Of a stretch of DNA of 43,831 nucleotides, positions 34,486 to 43,684 are shown piece by piece. A model generated the notes under the pieces. The model saw only the letters and a program-made list of their open reading frames with translations. It ran no database searches and was not told where the DNA came from. The position numbers and the translations under genes are program-made. The number at the start of each line of letters is the position of its first letter. The first letter of the stretch is position 1. Origin of the DNA: Mesorhizobium sp. B2-7-1 (lineage in GTDB: Bacteria; Pseudomonadota; Alphaproteobacteria; Rhizobiales; Rhizobiaceae); contig NZ_VFUA01000053.1 of assembly GCF_006440735.1 (NCBI RefSeq), positions 1-43,831 on the forward strand, written 5' to 3'.

Positions 34486-34489
<4 letters not shown>
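34472..34489 (+). other. Five-codon ORF overlapping the phoH start
   Basis: ATG AGG AGA GAC GGT TGA: its stop (34487-34489) overlaps the TTG start of phoH (34486-34488), the same 14-nt spacing as before the SleB-like gene, the first ABC ATPase and tsaB. GAGGAGA inside it is also the Shine-Dalgarno site of phoH, so translation of the peptide would block that site. Confidence 0.35.
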
Positions 34490-35535
<1,046 letters not shown>

Positions 35536-35546
35536 TCAAAGGCTCA

Positions 35547-36044
35547 ATGGCTCCAAATCCGGAATTTGGCGGCGAGACGCCGGTCGATATCGATATTTTC
35601 GTCGAGGCCGGCGCTTGGCCCGTAGAAGCCGAACTGGCGCGCCTCGTCGATCGCGCCGTTGCGGCTGCCTTTGCCGAGACCGGCACGAGCGGCACCTCGG
35701 AGCTCAGCGTCGTCTTTTCCGACGATGCCCATATCCGGACGCTCAATGCCGAATGGCGCGGCAAGGACAAGCCCACCAATGTCCTGTCTTTCCCGGCTTT
35801 TTCCTTCCCGAAGGGCGGTCCGCTGCCGCCGATGCTGGGCGATATCGTGCTGGCTTGCGAGACCGTGGCGCGCGAGGCCGCTCTGGAAGACAAGCCGCTG
35901 GCGAACCATATCACCCATCTCGTGATCCATGGCCTGCTGCACCTTCTGGGCCATGATCACGAGACCGACGCCGAGGCGGAGGAGATGGAAGCGATCGAGC
36001 GCGCGGCGCTTGCGAGGCTTGCCATTCCCGATCCCTACGCGTAA
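35547..36044 (+). CDS. ybeY: Endoribonuclease YbeY (rRNA maturation factor)
   Basis: 165 residues. The zinc motif H3XH5XH reads HGLLHLLGHDHE (about residues 131-142) and the family block PTNVLSFPAF (about 76-85) is intact. YbeY is a metal-dependent RNase involved in 16S 3'-end maturation and ribosome quality control in many bacteria, and in rhizobia it is known to affect small-RNA control and symbiosis. The start at ATG 35547 follows phoH by 11 bp, and corC follows after 21 bp, so they are cotranscribed. Confidence 0.95.
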   Translation: MAPNPEFGGETPVDIDIFVEAGAWPVEAELARLVDRAVAAAFAETGTSGTSELSVVFSDDAHIRTLNAEWRGKDKPTNVLSFPAFSFPKGGPLPPMLGDIVLACETVAREAALEDKPLANHITHLVIHGLLHLLGHDHETDAEAEEMEAIERAALARLAIPDPYA

Positions 36045-36065
36045 CAAAAAAGCTCAATTGACCCG

Positions 36066-37148
36066 ATGGCGATGAACGACACACCAGAAACTGCCGCTCG
36101 TCCGGACGCCGGCAGTGCTGCCAAGCCTTCCGAAAAGACGGAAGAGGGCTCCAGTCCGAGTATTACCGCCGGCAGCGCGGCCGCAGAGCCGACGCATGCC
36201 GGTCCTTCCCTCTTCGACCGCGTGCTCGGCCTGTTCCGGCACCGCAACGGCACCAGCCTGCGCGAGGAAATTGCCGGCGCGCTCGCCGAAACGGCGACCG
36301 ACGCGGAGTCCTTCTCGCCCGGCGAACGCGCCATGCTCAACAACATTCTGCGCCTGCGCGAAGTGCGGGTCGAGGATGTCATGGTGCCGCGCGCCGATAT
36401 CGAGGCGGTCGAGATCAACACGACGCTCGGCGACCTGCTCGGCCTTTTCGAGCAGTCCGGCCATTCGCGCATGCCGGTCTATTCCGAGACGCTCGACGAT
36501 CCGCGCGGCATGGTCCACATCCGCGACGTGCTCGCCCACATCACCAAACTCGCCCGGGTCAAGAAGGGCCGCGCCAGGGCGAAGGCGCCGGTGACGACGG
36601 CGCTCGACCTCGCGCAGGTCGATCTCGCGCGCACCATCGGCGATCTCAATCTGATCCGCGAGGTGCTGTTCGTGCCGCCCTCGATGCTGGCCTCCGACCT
36701 GATGGGCCGCATGCAGACGACGCGCACGCAGATGGCGCTGGTCATCGACGAATATGGCGGCACCGACGGCCTCGCCTCGCTGGAAGACATCGTCGAGATG
36801 GTGGTCGGCGACATCGAGGACGAGCATGACGACGACGAGCCGATGATCACCCAGACCGGTGACGGCGTCTTCGTCGTCGACGGCAAGGCCGAGATCGACG
36901 AGGTCGCCAAGATGATCGGCGAGGATTTCGCCGCCGGCGAGCATGGCGAATATGTCGACACCATCGGCGGCATGATCTTCAACACGCTCGGCCGCGTCCC
37001 GGCCAGGGGCGAAGTCGTGCAGGCCATTCCCGGCTTCGAGTTCCATGTGCTCGACGCCGACCCGCGCCGCGTCAAGCGCGTGCGCATCGTGCAGAGCCCG
37101 AAGGGCGAGCGCCAGCGCCGCCGCGCGGCCCGCACCGAACAGGCCTGA
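36066..37148 (+). CDS. CorC/HlyC-type CBS-domain protein (hemolysin family)
   Basis: 360 residues with a disordered Ala/Ser/Glu-rich N-terminus (about 1-45), the VEDVMVPRADIEAVE entry to a CBS pair (about 98-245) with SGHSRMPVYSE and MALVIDEYGGTDGL, and a C-terminal CorC_HlyC domain (about 265-350). No membrane segments, so it is the soluble CorC/YbeX form rather than a CNNM transporter. The family is linked to Mg/Co efflux in enterobacteria, while neighbours here (ybeZ, ybeY, lnt) match the ybeZ-ybeY-ybeX-lnt cluster of E. coli, where YbeX has been tied to ribosome homeostasis. Confidence 0.9.
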   Translation: MAMNDTPETAARPDAGSAAKPSEKTEEGSSPSITAGSAAAEPTHAGPSLFDRVLGLFRHRNGTSLREEIAGALAETATDAESFSPGERAMLNNILRLREVRVEDVMVPRADIEAVEINTTLGDLLGLFEQSGHSRMPVYSETLDDPRGMVHIRDVLAHITKLARVKKGRARAKAPVTTALDLAQVDLARTIGDLNLIREVLFVPPSMLASDLMGRMQTTRTQMALVIDEYGGTDGLASLEDIVEMVVGDIEDEHDDDEPMITQTGDGVFVVDGKAEIDEVAKMIGEDFAAGEHGEYVDTIGGMIFNTLGRVPARGEVVQAIPGFEFHVLDADPRRVKRVRIVQSPKGERQRRRAARTEQA

Positions 37149-37158
37149 TATCCCGCGG

Positions 37159-37204
37159 CAATTCCAGGAAAACTGCGTAGCGGTTTTCCGTCCGGAATTG
37201 CGCA
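37159..37204 (+). repeat. Mosaic palindromic repeat, family A copy 4
   Basis: GCAATTCCAGGAAAACTGCG ... GGTTTTCCGTCCGGAATTGCGC forms a single hairpin. It fills most of the 74 bp between corC and the VOC gene and ends 19 bases before the latter's ATG. The second hairpin of the complete element is missing. Confidence 0.8.
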
Positions 37205-37222
37205 GAGAAAACTTGGAGCCCA

Positions 37223-37692
37223 ATGCCGATCGACGATCCGTTCAAGCACGCGGTCCTGGGTTCGGGGGTTTTCTACCGGGATCCACGCGCGGCTTTGGCC
37301 TTTCTGCAGGTGGCTTTCGGCTTCGAGCCGAGCATGCTGGTGAGTGACGCCGAGGTCGGCTTGTGCATGCCGAAATGCGCTTCGGCGACGGCTATATCAT
37401 CGTCGATTCCGAATGGGCCGACCATGTCGCCAGTCCCGCCTCCGTCGGCGGCAGGAATACGCAATCGGTGTATATCCGTCTGCAGCAAGACCTCGACGCT
37501 CATTGCAACACGGCACGCATGGCGGGCGCGGAAATTCTGGAAGAGCCGACGGACCATTTCTATGGCGAGCGCCAATATCGCGCCCGTGACCCCGAAGGCC
37601 ATGTCTGGACATTCACCCGCACCATGCGCGTGATTCCGAAGGACGAGGCCGAGCGACTGAGCGGCCTGCGCATCAAGGGCTGGCACAGATAG
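37223..37692 (+). pseudogene. VOC (glyoxalase/bleomycin-resistance) family gene with a one-base frameshift
   Basis: The N-terminal half reads MPIDDPFKHAVLGSGVFYRD ... EPSMLVSDAEVGL from ATG 37223; after codon 47 the family sequence continues in another frame as VHAEMRFGDGYIIVDSEW ... ARDPEGHVWTFTRTM to the stop at 37690-37692. The bases are TTGTGCATGCC; one added G (TTGGTGCATGCC) joins the two parts without a gap as GLVHAEMRFGDG. The repaired protein would have 156 residues, normal for this group of VOC proteins, and both halves look otherwise undamaged, so the change is recent or a sequencing error. Unshifted, translation gives a hybrid ending at 37633. GGAG precedes the ATG by 6 nt. Confidence 0.85.
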
Positions 37693-37789
37693 CAAAACCG
37701 TGTATCAGGCACCGCTTATCCGCGTTTGGATCGGGCGGCGTGGCCTGTTAAACCTTGGGCTCCCTGATTCGTGCGACTTGGGAAGCTGG

Positions 37790-39376
37790 ATGCAGCGCTT
37801 TGCCGGCCGGATAATTCTGCTGTGGGGGTGGCGGCGGGCGCTGGTGGCGTTTGCCGCCGGAGCGCTGTCGGTGCTTGCTCAGGCGCCTTACGATTTCTTC
37901 GCCGTCTGCTTCGTGTCGTTTCCGGTCCTGGTCTGGCTGCTCGACGGCGCCACCGGCGAGGCTTCCGATGGCTGGTTCCGGCGTCTGAGGCCGGCTTTCG
38001 CCACCGGCTGGTGGTTCGGTTTCGGCTATTTCCTCGCCGGCCTCTGGTGGATCGGCCAGGCATTGCTGGTCGAGGCCGACAACTTCGCCTGGGCCTTGCC
38101 CTTCGCCGTTGTCGGCATCCCCTTCGCGCTGGCCTTCTTCTATGGCTTTGCCACCGTGGTGGCGCGGCTGTTCTGGAGCAGCGATATCGGCCGCATCGCC
38201 GCCCTTGCCTTCGGGTTCGGCCTTGCCGAATGGCTGCGCGACTTCCTCTTCACCGGCTTTCCCTGGAACGCCGTCGGCTACGCCGCGATGCCTGTGCCGC
38301 TCCTGATGCAGAGCGTGTCGGTGACCGGCATGATCGGCATGAACGCGCTCGCCGTCTTCGTGTTTTCTCTGCCCGCGCTGGTCGCCGCGCGCCGGCATCT
38401 GAGGCTGGGTATCGCCCTGTTCGTCATCCTCGTCGCCGCCCATGTCGGCTTCGGCTATTTCAGGCTCGCCACCACGGTCGAGCCGACCCGCTCGATCGAT
38501 GTCCGCATCGTCCAGCCCGCGGTCGATCTCAGCGAGAAATGGGACGCCTCGGTGCGCGACCGGATCTTCGCAACCTTGCTGGGGATATCGGGGAAAGCGC
38601 CGGAAGAGGGTCACGCCAAACCGCAGCTCATCCTGTGGCCGGAGACGTCGGTGCCGTTCCTCTTCACCGAGCGTCCGGACGCGCTGACGGCGCTCGGCGA
38701 CATGCTGGCCGACGGCCAGATGCTGATTGCCGGCGTGGTGCGCGAGGAGGGCGGATCGGCCAATTCCGGCAGCCGCTATTACAATTCCGTGGTGGCGATC
38801 AACGACAAGGGCGAGATTGTCGACGCCGTCGACAAGGTGCATCTGGTGCCCTTCGGCGAGTATCTGCCCTTCGCCGATCTTTTCGAACGCTTCGGCATAG
38901 GCCAGCTCGTTGCCGGGCCGATGAATTTCGCCGCCGGCAACGAGCGGCATCCGATCGGCGTGCCGGGCGGCCTGCGTGCCGCTCCGTTCATCTGCTACGA
39001 GGTGATCTTTCCCGATCTCGTCGCCGCCGACTCTGCATCGTCTGACGTAATTGTGAACGTCACCAACGACGCCTGGTTTGGCGACACGCCGGGCCCCTAT
39101 CAGCACTTCAGACAGGCCCAGATTCGTGCGGTGGAGAATGGATTGCCGCTGCTGCGCGCGGCCAACAACGGCATCTCCGCCATCGTCGATTCGCGCGGGC
39201 GCATTGTCGATGCGCTTGCGGTCGACGCGCGCGGCGCCATCGACGCGCATGTGCCCGTTTCTGGACGCGCCCTCCTGTCCGCCGAACAGCGACGCATTAA
39301 CGGATTGCTGATCATGTTGCTGTTTGCGCTGATTGCCTTCACATTGAATGTAAGGCAGCGGCTACGGGTGAATTGA
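37790..39376 (+). CDS. lnt: Apolipoprotein N-acyltransferase
   Basis: 528 residues from ATG 37790 (MQRFAGRIILLWGWRR); the frame is open to 37700, but the additional 30 residues have no family counterpart. About six N-terminal membrane helices are followed by a periplasmic nitrilase domain with the catalytic triad Glu in WPETSVPF, Lys in DKVHLVPFGEYLPF and Cys in APFICYEVIFPD, plus a final helix (LLIMLLFALIAFTLNV). It adds the third acyl chain to lipoproteins at the inner membrane. The lipoprotein genes in this window (SleB-like hydrolase, both RND adaptors) would be among its substrates. Order corC-lnt-XRE-metK is conserved in rhizobia. Confidence 0.95.
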   Translation: MQRFAGRIILLWGWRRALVAFAAGALSVLAQAPYDFFAVCFVSFPVLVWLLDGATGEASDGWFRRLRPAFATGWWFGFGYFLAGLWWIGQALLVEADNFAWALPFAVVGIPFALAFFYGFATVVARLFWSSDIGRIAALAFGFGLAEWLRDFLFTGFPWNAVGYAAMPVPLLMQSVSVTGMIGMNALAVFVFSLPALVAARRHLRLGIALFVILVAAHVGFGYFRLATTVEPTRSIDVRIVQPAVDLSEKWDASVRDRIFATLLGISGKAPEEGHAKPQLILWPETSVPFLFTERPDALTALGDMLADGQMLIAGVVREEGGSANSGSRYYNSVVAINDKGEIVDAVDKVHLVPFGEYLPFADLFERFGIGQLVAGPMNFAAGNERHPIGVPGGLRAAPFICYEVIFPDLVAADSASSDVIVNVTNDAWFGDTPGPYQHFRQAQIRAVENGLPLLRAANNGISAIVDSRGRIVDALAVDARGAIDAHVPVSGRALLSAEQRRINGLLIMLLFALIAFTLNVRQRLRVN

Positions 39377-39516
39377 CAGTCGGCACATTAGAAACTCATA
39401 CTGTAACGCCTAAAATTTTCTCGAAGTCGGTTGGAGGGTTCTGTTGGGGCAGGTGGCTCCGGCTTCATATGGGCGGAACAAAATAGAAAAAGCCGGAAAA
39501 ATTCGGCGAGGAAAAA

Positions 39517-39939
39517 ATGACAGAAGAGAACAAGAAGAAGCCGAATCCGATCGACATCCATGTCGGGAGTCGCATCCGGCTGCGTCGCAATATGCTTGGA
39601 ATGAGCCAGGAAAAGCTGGGTGAAAATCTCGGCATCACCTTTCAGCAGATCCAGAAGTACGAAAAGGGCACGAACAGGGTTGGCGCCAGCCGTCTGCAGG
39701 CGATCGCCTCCATCCTGAGCGTTCCCGTCGCCTTCTTCTTCGAGGACGCCCCGAGCGAGGAAACCGTCGGCGGAAATCGAGGATTTGCCGAAGACTCCTC
39801 AATGGCTTTCGCCATCGAATTCTGCGGCAGTCCCGAAGGGCTTCAGCTCAACCGGGCTTTCGTCAAGATCAGCGACGTCAAGGTACGCCGCCGGATCATC
39901 GATCTGGTGAAGGCGCTCTCCGCCGACGGCGCCGATTGA
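39517..39939 (+). CDS. praR: XRE-family transcriptional regulator, PraR/PhrR-like
   Basis: 140 residues with a lambda-repressor-like helix-turn-helix (IRLRRNMLGMSQEKLGENLG and TFQQIQKYEKGTNR, about residues 20-55) and a C-terminal tail that keeps the rhizobial PraR/PhrR pattern. In rhizobia, the regulator next to lnt has been called phrR (pH-regulated) or praR (represses biofilm, quorum-sensing or reb genes). The symbol is by this similarity and position. AGGAAAAA stands just before the ATG, in an A-rich 140-bp upstream region that must hold its promoter. Confidence 0.78.
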   Translation: MTEENKKKPNPIDIHVGSRIRLRRNMLGMSQEKLGENLGITFQQIQKYEKGTNRVGASRLQAIASILSVPVAFFFEDAPSEETVGGNRGFAEDSSMAFAIEFCGSPEGLQLNRAFVKISDVKVRRRIIDLVKALSADGAD

Positions 39940-39948
39940 TTTGCCTTG

Positions 39949-39981
39949 ATGCCGCCGGCGGTTTCGCGCCGCCGGTGGCAT
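39949..39981 (+). terminator. Hairpin after the XRE regulator
   Basis: ATGCCGCCGGCG (39949-39960) pairs over 12 bp, with one G-U, to CGCCGGTGGCAT (39970-39981) around a 9-nt loop. It begins 10 bases after the stop. No T-run follows, so termination efficiency is uncertain. Confidence 0.55.
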
Positions 39982-40015
39982 AGCCGGCCTTGCCTACATT
40001 CATGCCAGATCCGTC

Positions 40016-40051
40016 GCGCCGCTTGACGAGCGGCGCCCGGCACCGCTAACA
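40016..40051 (+). promoter_or_regulatory. Possible metK promoter inside a perfect inverted repeat
   Basis: GCGCCGCT (40016-40023) and AGCGGCGC (40029-40036) form a perfect 8-bp inverted repeat with TGACG between. It overlaps CTTGAC (40022-40027), a perfect rhizobial -35; the best -10 at 18 bp is CTAACA (40046-40051), poor. The repeat could be an operator over the -35, or an RNA hairpin if transcription starts upstream. Confidence 0.35.
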
Positions 40052-40065
40052 CGTGGCGCGCCAAA

Positions 40066-40089
40066 ATCGGCAGCCTGCCGATCTTTTTT
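40066..40089 (+). terminator. Intrinsic terminator-like hairpin directly before metK
   Basis: ATCGGCA (40066-40072), loop GCC, TGCCGAT (40076-40082), then C and six T (40084-40089). It ends 15 nt before the GTG start, leaving room only for the ribosome site GAGGGG (40093-40098). Any promoter for metK must lie upstream of it, so it sits in the metK leader. Confidence 0.65.
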
Positions 40090-40104
40090 CAAGAGGGGAC
40101 ACCC

Positions 40105-41366
<1,262 letters not shown>

Positions 41367-41370
<4 letters not shown>

Positions 41371-42077
41371 CGCCAGCGGACGCAAAAGACAGGCCGAGCC
41401 GGGCGACCGAAGGATTTTTCGGTCGCCGGCACGGCAAGACCATACGCCCGCAGCAGGCGGTCGCCCTCGAAAGCGGCCTGCGCGAATACCGGCTCGACCT
41501 GACGGCGCAAGCGCCGGCTGATCTAAGCACCCTGTTCAAGACGGATGTTTCGGCGCTGCAGCTGGAAATCGGCTTCGGCGGCGGCGAGCATCTTCTACAC
41601 CGCGCCGCCGAATCTCCGGCAACCGGCTTCATCGGCGTCGAGCCCTTCGTCAACGGCATGGCCAAGATGATGACGGCGCTCGGCAAGGCGCCGCTTGGCA
41701 ATTTGAGAGTCTATGACGACGACGCCACGCGCCTGCTCGACTGGCTGCCGGCAGGCTCGCTCGACGGCATCGACCTGCTCTATCCCGATCCATGGCCCAA
41801 GAAGAAGCACTGGAAACGGCGCTTCGTCGGCGCCGCCAATCTCGCCCGCTTTGCCCGGGTGCTGAAGGCGGGCGGCAGGTTCCGCTTCGCCTCCGACATC
41901 GACAGCTATGTGAACTGGACGCTGCTTGCCTGCCGGGACCACAGCGCCTTCCAATGGCAGGCCGAAGACGCTGCCGGCTGGCACCAGCCCTACGAGGGCT
42001 GGCCCGGCACGCGCTACGAGGCCAAGGCCATCCGCGAGGGACGGCGGCCTGCCTATCTGACCTTCATCCGGAAATAG
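41367..42077 (+). CDS. trmB: tRNA (guanine-N7-)-methyltransferase, probable CTG start
   Basis: The frame coding for TrmB is open from before 41367 to 42077 without any ATG, GTG or TTG until ATG 41658. That internal ATG would remove the SAM-binding motif I (LQLEIGFGGGEHLL, about residues 64-77), so translation must begin earlier. CTG 41367 is the best candidate: it overlaps the metK stop as CTGA, as ATGA overlaps do elsewhere, and gives 236 residues beginning with TPADAKDRPSRATEGFFG after the initiator; FGRRHGKTIRP then matches the family N-terminus. AAGGA lies 12 nt upstream, a rather long spacing. The TrmB hallmark YPDPWPKKKHWKRR is intact. The enzyme forms m7G46 in tRNA. An ATC or other start cannot be excluded. 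Confidence 0.85.
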
Positions 42078-42140
42078 CCGAGCGAACCTTGTATTGCATT
42101 TAGCACTACGGATCGCTACCTTGTCGGTAAGGAGACAGTG

Positions 42141-42440
42141 ATGGCCGTCCCGGTCGAACGCAAGGAATACCCGATCTCGATGCGCCTGCCGGAAGCGGAC
42201 GTGGCGATGATCGATCGCGCCGCCACCCTGCGCGGCCGGTCGCGCACGGATTTCGTGCGCGATGCCGCCGTGCGCGCGGCCGAGGATGTGCTGATGGATA
42301 ACCGTCTTGTCCGCATGAGCCCGGAAGGGTTCGCGGAGTTCATGGAGGTCCTGTCCGCTCCGGCTGCTCCGGTTCCCGACATGGTGGAACTGGCAAAGCG
42401 GCCCGCGCCCTGGGAAGCTGGTTACACGACGAAGCGCTGA
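42141..42440 (+). CDS. TacA-like (DUF1778) ribbon-helix-helix antitoxin
   Basis: 99 residues from ATG 42141, with TAAGGAG 6 nt upstream; a GTG stands one codon earlier. The N-terminal half is a ribbon-helix-helix DNA-binding domain (YPISMRLPEADVAMIDRAA and GRSRTDFVRDAAVRAAEDVL, about residues 10-50), typical of DUF1778 antitoxins. The C-terminal part would wrap around and inhibit the partner acetyltransferase, whose gene starts 3 bp later. Such pairs bind their own promoter as a complex. The gene lies just 63 bp after trmB. Confidence 0.88.
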   Translation: MAVPVERKEYPISMRLPEADVAMIDRAATLRGRSRTDFVRDAAVRAAEDVLMDNRLVRMSPEGFAEFMEVLSAPAAPVPDMVELAKRPAPWEAGYTTKR

Positions 42441-42443
42441 CCA

Positions 42444-42953
42444 GTGGCATTGTCGGCTCCCGAACCGTTTACCGCAGTTCACGACGTATCCGGATTTTCC
42501 TGTGGGAAGCCTGCGCTTGATCACTGGCTGAAAACCCGCGCGCTTTCCAATCAGGAGAAGGGCTTTACTGCGGTTCTCGTTGTCCACGAAGCCGGCCGGG
42601 TGGTTGGATATTACGGTTTGGCGCCAACGGCCGTCGTGCCGTCGATCCTGCCTCGGTCGATCCGCACCGGGCAACCGCCCGACCCGGTGCCGTGCCTGCT
42701 CCTCGGCCAGCTTGCGACCGATACCGGATGGGCTGGGCGCGGCATCGGCACGGGCTTGGTAAAGCACGCCCTTCAGCGCTGCGTTCGGGCGGCGGAATTG
42801 ATCGGAGGGCGCGCGCTGATGGTCAATGCGGTCGACGCGGAAGCGGCGCAGTTCTGGCAGCGGCGAGGATTTCTCCCGACCAGGGACGATCCGCTTGTCT
42901 TATTTCGTTCGATCGCGGCGATCGCCGCGTCGCTCGTGGAGGCCCAAAGATAA
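42444..42953 (+). CDS. TacT-like GNAT toxin, catalytic Tyr replaced by Trp
   Basis: 169 residues from GTG 42444. The profile is that of GNAT toxins paired with DUF1778 antitoxins: FSCGKPALDHWLK (about residues 18-30), LGQLATDTGWAGRGIGTGLVKHALQRC with the acetyl-CoA loop (88-113), and AQFWQRRGFLPTRDDPLVLF near the end (135-154). TacT enzymes acetylate the amino group of aminoacyl-tRNA and stop translation. The position equal to the catalytic Tyr of Salmonella TacT (the Tyr of NFY) is Trp138 here (QFW). The toxin may therefore be weak or inactive, or use another residue; the comparison relies on my memory of the TacT sequence. Confidence 0.85.
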   Translation: MALSAPEPFTAVHDVSGFSCGKPALDHWLKTRALSNQEKGFTAVLVVHEAGRVVGYYGLAPTAVVPSILPRSIRTGQPPDPVPCLLLGQLATDTGWAGRGIGTGLVKHALQRCVRAAELIGGRALMVNAVDAEAAQFWQRRGFLPTRDDPLVLFRSIAAIAASLVEAQR

Positions 42954-43002
42954 GGCACCGCCGCGCTGCGAGATGGTGACGGCAGGATTTACCTGCCTGG
43001 CC

Positions 43003-43067
43003 AGAGCAATTCCAGGAAAGTGCGGGCGCTCGGCGACTTCGCCGTAGCCTTCCGTCCGGAATTGCTT
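43003..43067 (+). repeat. Mosaic palindromic repeat, family A copy 5 (enlarged loop)
   Basis: AGAGCAATTCCAGGAAAGTGCG ... CCTTCCGTCCGGAATTGC is the family A core, but its centre contains about 18 extra bases (GGGCGCTCGGCGACTTCGCC region). It lies between the TacT-like gene and the convergent small gene at 43074. Confidence 0.75.
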
Positions 43068-43073
43068 AAAGAA

Positions 43074-43235
43074 CTAGATCCGGCCGCTCCGGTCGAAAGC
43101 GGCCGGATCGATGCCGAGCTTCTTCAGGTCGCTGCGGCGCGGCTTGCGGCCGGCCTCGACGGCCCGTGCCCCGGCGGCCGCGCTGCCGAATGTGTTGAAG
43201 AAATCACCGATGACGAAAAACAATCCACGGTCCAT
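43074..43235 (-). CDS. Small conserved-looking protein, function unknown
   Basis: 53 residues from ATG 43235: MDRGLFFVIGDFFNTFGSAA followed by AAGARAVEAGRKPRRSDLKKLGID and an end PAAFDRSGRI. A hydrophobic first half and a basic second half ending LGID resemble small rhizobial proteins I recall only as hypothetical. Codon positions are GC3-rich as in real genes here. Longer in-frame starts to 43424 would cover Cys-rich improbable sequence and overlap the next promoter. It could be a membrane-associated peptide. Function unknown. Confidence 0.55.
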   Translation of the reverse strand: MDRGLFFVIGDFFNTFGSAAAGARAVEAGRKPRRSDLKKLGIDPAAFDRSGRI

Positions 43236-43388
43236 GTGACTAGTTTCGCGCGCCACCGCGCGCGTCCTTTCTTTTGCACTGCAGCATAAATGGTGACGAC
43301 ACGTCGGTTTGCCAAAGGACCGCATGGCCGCCATGCGCGGCGCAACGCAGCTCAAGCGGGTTCCGCCGCGCAACATGCGGAATTGATG

Positions 43389-43428
43389 AACCAATTTGGT
43401 TCCAGCACATTCATACTGAACCAAATGG
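43389..43428. promoter_or_regulatory. Putative operator of the ParD/ParE-like module
   Basis: AACCAATTTGGTT (43389-43401) is a perfect palindrome around its central T, and GAACCAAATGG (43418-43428) repeats one arm, ending 10 nt before the antitoxin ATG. Such paired sites are typical for autoregulation by ribbon-helix-helix antitoxins. Confidence 0.5.
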
Positions 43429-43438
43429 AGACAGGATA

Positions 43439-43684
43439 ATGAGTGCCTTCACCGTACGGCTTCCTGATGAGACTGTCGCCAAGCTCGACCAACTGGCCAA
43501 AAAGGTGGATCGTTCTCGTTCCTACGTCGCGGCTCAAGCGATCGAAGACTATGTCGCGAGGGAAGAATGGCAACTTGCCGAGATCGAGGCTGGCCTTGAC
43601 GAGGCCGATCGAGGAGAATTTGCGAGTGAGAAGGATCTGGCGGGCGTCATAGCGAAATACGTCAAGCCGGCTTCCGAACGATGA
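43439..43684 (+). CDS. Ribbon-helix-helix antitoxin (CopG/ParD type)
   Basis: 81 residues from ATG 43439, preceded by GGAGACAGG. The N-terminus SAFTVRLPDETVAKLDQLAK followed by VDRSRSYVAAQAIEDYV (residues 2-39) is a ribbon-helix-helix domain; the remainder (EEWQLAEIEAGLDEADRGEFAS) is the acidic helix that usually binds a RelE/ParE toxin. The toxin gene overlaps by ATGA. The frame is open upstream to 43274 but without antitoxin character. Confidence 0.88.
   Translation: MSAFTVRLPDETVAKLDQLAKKVDRSRSYVAAQAIEDYVAREEWQLAEIEAGLDEADRGEFASEKDLAGVIAKYVKPASER

Noticed and set aside
37363..37692. Independent 109-residue gene starting at GTG 37363
   Set aside because: The frame continues the VOC domain exactly where the upstream frame leaves it; the GTG is the Val codon of the intact gene missing one base.
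39940..40104. SAM-II or SAM/SAH riboswitch before metK
   Set aside because: The consensus elements I remember (the SAM-II CGTGGTGATTTG and GCTAAA segments, and the SAM/SAH core) are absent; only generic hairpins can be supported.
41658..42077. trmB as a 139-residue protein from the internal ATG 41658
   Set aside because: It would lack the SAM-binding motif I encoded upstream in the same open frame, so it cannot be the functional form.
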